Positions 7,647 to 10,197 of a stretch of DNA of 10,197 bases are shown here, piece after piece (the stretch's first letter is position 1; the number at the start of each line of letters is the position of its first letter). The DNA comes from Bacteroidota bacterium (GTDB lineage: Bacteria; Bacteroidota; Bacteroidia; Bacteroidales; UBA10428). The notes under the pieces were generated by a model. It saw nothing but the letters and a program-made list of their open reading frames with translations. It made no database searches and was not told the origin of the DNA. Both the position numbers and the translations under genes were made by a program. Where the stretch lies: assembly GCA_029268165.1 (NCBI GenBank), contig JAJUGM010000095.1, positions 1 through 10,197 on the forward strand, read 5' to 3'.

Positions 7647-8132
7647 GTGGATATTATCCTGGCCATACTGGGTGTAATATGCATAATTACAGGAGTGCTG
7701 GGCAGCCTGCTACCCATTTTGCCTGGCCCTCCTATCAGTTATGTAGGTCTTTTGCTGTTACATGTTACTAAATATGCCCAGTACAGCAGTCGTTTTCTAA
7801 TATTGTTTGCAGCGTTAACCATTATAGTTGCCCTGCTTGATTATATCATTCCTGTATGGGGAACGAAAAAGTTTGGCGGCAGCAACTATGGCACATGGGG
7901 AGCCACATTAGGAGTCTGTGTTGGTCTTTTTCTGGGCCCCCTGGGAATAATTATAGGCCCTTTTTTAGGAGCAGTTATTGGCGAACTCATTAAAGGCAGA
8001 AAATCAGATGAAGCATTCCGTGCCGGTTTCGGATCATTTATAGGTTTTATCACCGGAACAGTAATGAAAATGGTTCTGTCTGTGATTATTGCATTTCATT
8101 TTTTCAAATCATTAATTATTGCTGTTTTTTAG
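7647..8132 (+). CDS. DUF456 family small membrane protein
   Basis: The 161-residue product is hydrophobic throughout, with segments at about 2-22, 28-42, 48-70, 83-116 and 125-158. It carries DUF456 marks: LPGPPISYVGLLLLH (25-39), DYIIPVWGTKKFGGSNYG (65-82) and a glycine-rich pair of helices ending in GPFLGAVIGEL (104-114). The family has no established function. Translation starts at GTG 7647, since this is where family members begin and no in-frame ATG lies nearby upstream. It lies 11 bases after atpK with no terminator between them, so it is probably cotranscribed with the ATPase. A role in ring assembly or membrane stability is possible because of the small-residue helix packing motifs, but nothing in the sequence proves it. 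Confidence 0.82.
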   Translation: MDIILAILGVICIITGVLGSLLPILPGPPISYVGLLLLHVTKYAQYSSRFLILFAALTIIVALLDYIIPVWGTKKFGGSNYGTWGATLGVCVGLFLGPLGIIIGPFLGAVIGELIKGRKSDEAFRAGFGSFIGFITGTVMKMVLSVIIAFHFFKSLIIAVF

Positions 8133-8135
8133 CCT

Positions 8136-8165
8136 AAATTTGCTGTGGTTTTCACCCAAATTTTT
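8136..8165 (+). terminator. Probable intrinsic terminator of the ATPase operon
   Basis: AAATTTG (8136-8142) pairs with CAAATTT (8157-8163). Inside it, GTG (8145-8147) pairs with CAC (8153-8155) around a GTTTT loop, and the right arm runs into five T residues (8161-8165). It begins 4 bases after the DUF456 stop. The stem is AT-rich, so strength is uncertain. The left side (8135-8142, TAAATTTG) also matches the Bacteroidota -7 promoter element TAnnTTTG, with no convincing TTTG at the usual distance upstream. It may therefore mark a promoter for the next gene instead. Confidence 0.45.
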
Positions 8166-8169
8166 ATAC

Positions 8170-8175
8170 AGGAGG
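8170..8175 (+). promoter_or_regulatory. Shine-Dalgarno deciding the CAP protein start
   Basis: AGGAGG lies 4 bases before ATG 8180. A TTG directly before that ATG (8177) would be only one base away from this site, so the ATG is preferred. Confidence 0.65.
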
Positions 8176-8179
8176 TTTG

Positions 8180-8860
8180 ATGAAAACACGCAAACTGATA
8201 CTACTTTATGCATTCATGTCATACTGTGGACTGAATGCCCAGGAGCCTGATTACTATAAAAGCCTGACATTAAAAACATTCCGTAAGGACGCTCGTTTTA
8301 ACGATACGATTGATTTTAAAAAAATTGACATTCCCAGGTTAAATGCTGCCATCTTTTTTCTAACCAATGAAATAAGAGCTAAACATCATCTTAATTACCT
8401 TGAATATTCACCTGAGCTTGAGAAAATAGCAGTGATGCACTCATGCGACATGGTTAACAAAAACTTTTTCAGCCACACTAATCCTTACGATTCTAAAAAA
8501 GAAACACCTAATGACAGGGCTAAACTAACGGGAATAATGAATCCGTATATAGCTGAAAATATTGCTGAAGATTTCGGACTTCAATATGTAAGCGGCAGCG
8601 ATGTATATATAATGGATAAAGGGAAATTCAGCTACAAACCCGAAGGAAAGCTTATTCCTCCACATAGTTACCTTTCAATGGCCGAATCATTGCTAAAAAA
8701 ATGGATGAATTCACCCGAACACAAAAAGAACATCCTTTCGGAAAATGCAATAGAGATGGGCTGCGGTGCTTGTTTTTTTGTGAATAAAACGTTCAACGAT
8801 ATGCCCACCTTTATGGCTACCCAAAACTTTCAGTGGTACGAAAAAATAAAACGACCCTGA
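8180..8860 (+). CDS. Secreted CAP/SCP-domain protein (YkwD-like)
   Basis: The 226-residue product has a signal peptide: MKTRK, a hydrophobic core, and a likely cut after LNA (residues 18-20), leaving Gln21 first. The CAP domain follows. It starts with a helix containing LNAAIFFLTNEIRAKHHL (54-71). The central motif is MHSCDMVNKNFFSHTNPYD (86-104), then AENIAE (125-130), WMNSPEHKKNIL (175-186), MGCGACF (193-199) and ATQNFQWYE (213-221). His99, Glu126 and His181 fit the CAP cavity residues. About 40 residues between AENIA and the Trp helix (131-170, including YVSGSDVYIMDKG) are longer than in short YkwD-type proteins. Its substrate is unknown; CAP proteins are variously reported to bind lipids or to act on cell-wall or protein targets. 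Cys195 and Cys198 are close together and could form a disulfide or bind metal in the periplasm. It is separated from the ATPase operon by a probable terminator. Confidence 0.88.
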   Translation: MKTRKLILLYAFMSYCGLNAQEPDYYKSLTLKTFRKDARFNDTIDFKKIDIPRLNAAIFFLTNEIRAKHHLNYLEYSPELEKIAVMHSCDMVNKNFFSHTNPYDSKKETPNDRAKLTGIMNPYIAENIAEDFGLQYVSGSDVYIMDKGKFSYKPEGKLIPPHSYLSMAESLLKKWMNSPEHKKNILSENAIEMGCGACFFVNKTFNDMPTFMATQNFQWYEKIKRP

Positions 8861-8880
8861 TAAAGTGTACTGAAATTAAT

Positions 8881-8954
8881 ATACAACCAAAGGTAAAAAA
8901 GCTTATAAAAAAGCTATTCGGTTTTTATTTCTTCTTCTACCTTTTTGGTTGTAT
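8881..8954. repeat. Nested inverted repeat over the 3' end of the RRM gene
   Basis: ATACAACCAAAGGTA (8881-8895) is the reverse complement of TACCTTTTTGGTTGTAT (8938-8954) except for two extra T residues in the right arm, giving a 15-bp stem with a 2-base bulge. Inside the 42-base loop, ATAAAAA (8905-8911) pairs with TTTTTAT (8922-8928). The right arm covers codons 78-83 of the minus-strand RRM gene; the left arm lies beyond its stop codon. It sits in the convergent junction with the CAP gene, so both transcripts could fold it. It lacks a following U-tract in either direction, so it is not a classic terminator. Confidence 0.7.
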
Positions 8955-9186
8955 GTGCCTTCAGAACCCTGAGATTTCGACCGGCTACTTCCTTGCCATC
9001 AAGAGTTTTAATAGCTTCCATTGCTTCTTTCTTGTCGGGCATTTCAACAAAGCCATAACCCTTCGATTTGCCCGAACGTTTATCATGCACGATCTTAACG
9101 GATTCCACTTTTCCCATTACCTCGAAGATTTTTCTTATCTCATCTTCGCCAATGGAATAATTAATATTGCCAACGTAAATTGTCAT
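8914..9186 (-). CDS. Single-RRM RNA-binding protein
   Basis: The 90-residue protein is a single RNA recognition motif with a short acidic/basic tail. RNP2 is IYVGNI (residues 3-8) and RNP1 is KGYGFVEM (42-49). The aromatic positions that stack on RNA bases, Tyr4, Tyr44 and Phe46, are all present. The beta-alpha-beta-beta-alpha-beta layout is complete by residue 76, followed by HTTKKVEEEIKTE. Such small RRM proteins occur in Bacteroidota and cyanobacteria and are thought to act as post-transcriptional regulators or RNA chaperones. It is monocistronic and convergent with the CAP gene. There is no Shine-Dalgarno before the ATG, and I found no clean TAnnTTTG promoter in the AT-rich region upstream. 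The end of its mRNA folds into the inverted repeat at 8881-8954, which could be a site for self-regulation (inference). Confidence 0.93.
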   Translation of the reverse strand: MTIYVGNINYSIGEDEIRKIFEVMGKVESVKIVHDKRSGKSKGYGFVEMPDKKEAMEAIKTLDGKEVAGRNLRVLKAHTTKKVEEEIKTE

Positions 9187-9268
9187 GATAGTAATTCTTA
9201 AAAAATGAAATATTATACAAGTTACAAATAAATTTAATAAAAAAATAATTTAAAGTCAATAAAATATC

Positions 9269-9307
9269 AGAAAACCTTACATAACTTAAAGAACTATAAG
9301 GTTTTTT
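9269..9307 (+). terminator. Terminator-like hairpin between divergent genes
   Basis: AAAACCTTA (9271-9279) pairs with TAAGGTTTT (9297-9305) over a 17-base loop. An outer G-T wobble and A-T pair extend the stem to 9269-9307. On the plus strand the right arm runs through a six-T tract (9302-9307), like an intrinsic terminator; on the minus strand the hairpin is followed by TTTTCTG. No gene ends here on either strand, so it may end a short unannotated RNA, act in a leader, or be neutral. Confidence 0.5.
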
Positions 9308-9317
9308 AACCCAAGTA

Positions 9318-9339
9318 TGATGAATAATCAGATTCATCA
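9318..9339. repeat. Inverted repeat upstream of pgmB promoter, possible operator
   Basis: TGATGAAT (9318-9325) and ATTCATCA (9332-9339) form a perfect 8-bp inverted repeat around a 6-base centre (AATCAG). It ends 13 bases before the TTTG of the promoter. The size and position suit a dimeric regulator site, for example of a sugar-responsive regulator, but no such regulator is encoded in this window. Confidence 0.45.
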
Positions 9340-9352
9340 AGGCAAATAAAAA

Positions 9353-9384
9353 TTTGATGCTTTCCTTCGGGCTCACTACATTTG
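9353..9384 (+). promoter_or_regulatory. Bacteroidota-type promoter for pgmB
   Basis: TTTG (9353-9356) and TACATTTG (9377-9384) match the -33 TTTG and -7 TAnnTTTG elements used by the primary sigma factor of Bacteroidota, with 20 bases between them. Transcription would begin a few bases after 9384, giving a leader of roughly 20 bases before ATG 9411. This argues against the alternative upstream TTG start at 9354. Confidence 0.6.
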
Positions 9385-9410
9385 TCATCAGTTATTATTC
9401 TGCACAACCT

Positions 9411-10055
9411 ATGATAGAAGCTGTAATTTTTGACCTGGATGGAGTGATTGTTTCAACAGACGAGTTTCATTATCAGGCATGGAAAAAGCTTGCTGATGAA
9501 GAAGGAATTTTTTTTGATCGCCATATTAATGAACGGCTGAGGGGAGTAAGCAGGCTTGAAAGCCTTGATATTATTATGGAAAAAGCCCCGAAAAAATATA
9601 CTGAGGAAGAAAAGAAAAACCTCGCTGAACGCAAGAACAGGTATTACCGAGAGTTATTAGAAAAACTCACTCCCGGTGATATTTTACCCGGAGTATTGGA
9701 AAAAATTAAAGAGCTCAAAAAAGACGGCGTCCGCCTGGGAATAGGATCATCAAGCAAAAATACTCCGGTAATACTTGAAAAAATAGGGCTTGCAGATTTT
9801 TTTGATGCTGTTTCTGATGGAAATCAAATTAAAAGAAGCAAACCCGACCCTGAGGTATTTTTACTTGCAGCTTCAAAAATGAATATACCTCCTGAAAAAT
9901 GTCTCGTAGTTGAAGATGCTGATGCCGGAATAGAAGCGGCAATAAATGCAGGAATGAAATGCATGGCTGTTGGTGCTGCCTCATCAAATAAAAAGGCACA
10001 CATCAGAGCTGGAAGCCTGCAGGAAATTTCAGTACACCAAATGCTCGGCCTGTAA
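9411..10055 (+). CDS. pgmB: Beta-phosphoglucomutase (HAD superfamily)
   Basis: The 214-residue product is a cytoplasmic HAD-superfamily enzyme expected to convert beta-glucose 1-phosphate to glucose 6-phosphate via a bisphosphate intermediate, in use of maltose, trehalose or similar sugars by phosphorylases. Motif I is FDLDGV, with nucleophile Asp8 and acid/base Asp10. The cap domain holds His20 and RLRGVSR (42-48), which matches the substrate loop of Lactococcus beta-PGM with Arg44 in place of its Lys45. Motif II is Ser113-Ser114 in GSSSKN, motif III is Lys144 in SKPDP, and motif IV is Glu168-Asp169 in VVEDADAG. Length fits (about 215-220). ATG 9411 gives the family's N terminus (MIEAVIFDLDG) and agrees with the promoter. 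There is no ribosome binding site, as is normal for this phylum. No sugar phosphorylase lies nearby, so related HAD phosphatase activity cannot be ruled out. Confidence 0.88.
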   Translation: MIEAVIFDLDGVIVSTDEFHYQAWKKLADEEGIFFDRHINERLRGVSRLESLDIIMEKAPKKYTEEEKKNLAERKNRYYRELLEKLTPGDILPGVLEKIKELKKDGVRLGIGSSSKNTPVILEKIGLADFFDAVSDGNQIKRSKPDPEVFLLAASKMNIPPEKCLVVEDADAGIEAAINAGMKCMAVGAASSNKKAHIRAGSLQEISVHQMLGL

Positions 10056-10127
10056 AAACACCACTAATAGTCAGATATAAATTAATTGATTATATTTATG
10101 CTTTCTTGTTGAAGAAACTCAAGTGAT

Positions 10128-10197
10128 ATGAAGAAAGTAGTATATCTTTCAGCAATTATATTAATAATATGCGGCTGTAAATTAAAAAATAGTGTTA
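10128..10197 (+). CDS. Probable lipoprotein, N-terminal fragment
   Basis: An open frame from ATG 10128 runs off the window end, giving 23 residues: MKKVV, a hydrophobic core, then ICGC (14-17) and KLKNSV. This is a bacterial lipoprotein signal, with Cys17 as the likely lipid-modified residue after Gly16. Nothing can be said of the mature protein's function. It lies 72 bases after pgmB in the same direction. The gap holds an AT-rich TATATTTA (10091-10098), one base off the -7 element, but no matching upstream TTTG, so it may be read from pgmB or from its own weak promoter. Confidence 0.6.
   Translation, partial: MKKVVYLSAIILIICGCKLKNSV

Noticed and set aside
8900..8915. Short AGCTT/AAGCT stem after the RRM stop as a terminator
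   Set aside because: The stem is only 5 bp and is outcompeted by the larger nested inverted repeat in the same place.
8833..9201. A plus-strand open frame of about 122 codons crossing the CAP gene end and the RRM gene
   Set aside because: It is antisense to a complete RRM protein with intact RNP1 and RNP2, overlaps the end of the CAP gene, starts at a non-ATG codon and shows no recognisable domain.
9161..9388. A minus-strand open frame of about 75 codons over the RRM gene start and upstream region
   Set aside because: Its Phe-, Tyr- and Asn-rich product reflects AT-rich non-coding sequence, it overlaps the RRM gene start, and it runs antisense through the pgmB promoter.
9354..9410. Extended N terminus for pgmB from TTG 9354
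   Set aside because: It would add 19 residues absent from beta-PGM proteins and would start inside the promoter, before the predicted transcription start.
1..10197. CRISPR arrays, insertion sequences, tRNA or rRNA genes, phage or defence genes
   Set aside because: I found no regularly spaced repeats, transposase motifs, tRNA cloverleaf or rRNA-like sequence; apart from the described intergenic elements the window is filled by housekeeping-type genes.

Overview
The window comes from an AT-rich bacterial genome, most likely Bacteroidota (Bacteroidales or a relative). Supporting signs are a V-type ATPase operon that carries a DUF2764 gene between subunits E and A, a stand-alone single-RRM protein, a signal peptide ending in N-A-Q, an upstream element of the TTTG/TAnnTTTG promoter type, and mostly weak or absent Shine-Dalgarno sequences. 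The phylum call rests on these family and motif features, not on a search.

Positions 1-8132 hold a compact plus-strand operon: atpE (cut by the window edge), a DUF2764 gene, atpA, atpB, atpD, atpI, atpK and a small DUF456 membrane protein gene. Spacings run from overlaps of 1 or 4 bases to gaps of at most 23 bases. A and B form the nucleotide-binding head, D the central shaft, E a peripheral stalk, I the stator channel and K the ion-carrying ring. No separate genes for subunits C, F or G/H are visible. The DUF2764 protein sits where C usually lies and contains three segments that resemble the repeated motifs of subunit C, so it is probably a divergent C. Subunit K matches the Na+ ligand set of the Enterococcus hirae ring residue for residue, so the enzyme probably moves Na+.

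A terminator-like hairpin follows the DUF456 gene (8136-8165). Next comes a secreted CAP/SCP-domain protein (8180-8860), which converges on a minus-strand RRM RNA-binding protein gene (8914-9186). A nested inverted repeat (8881-8954) spans their junction and reaches into the last codons of the RRM gene.

The interval 9187-9410 has no convincing gene. It holds a terminator-like hairpin (9269-9307), an 8-bp inverted repeat (9318-9339) and a well-formed Bacteroidota-type promoter (9353-9384), which drives a beta-phosphoglucomutase-like HAD gene (9411-10055). The window ends in the first 23 codons of a probable lipoprotein gene (from 10128).

The core is a recognisable V-ATPase operon of the type also seen in chlamydiae and spirochaetes. 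The most useful new points are the subunit C assignment for DUF2764, the Na+ prediction, and the RNA structure at the 3' end of the RRM gene.
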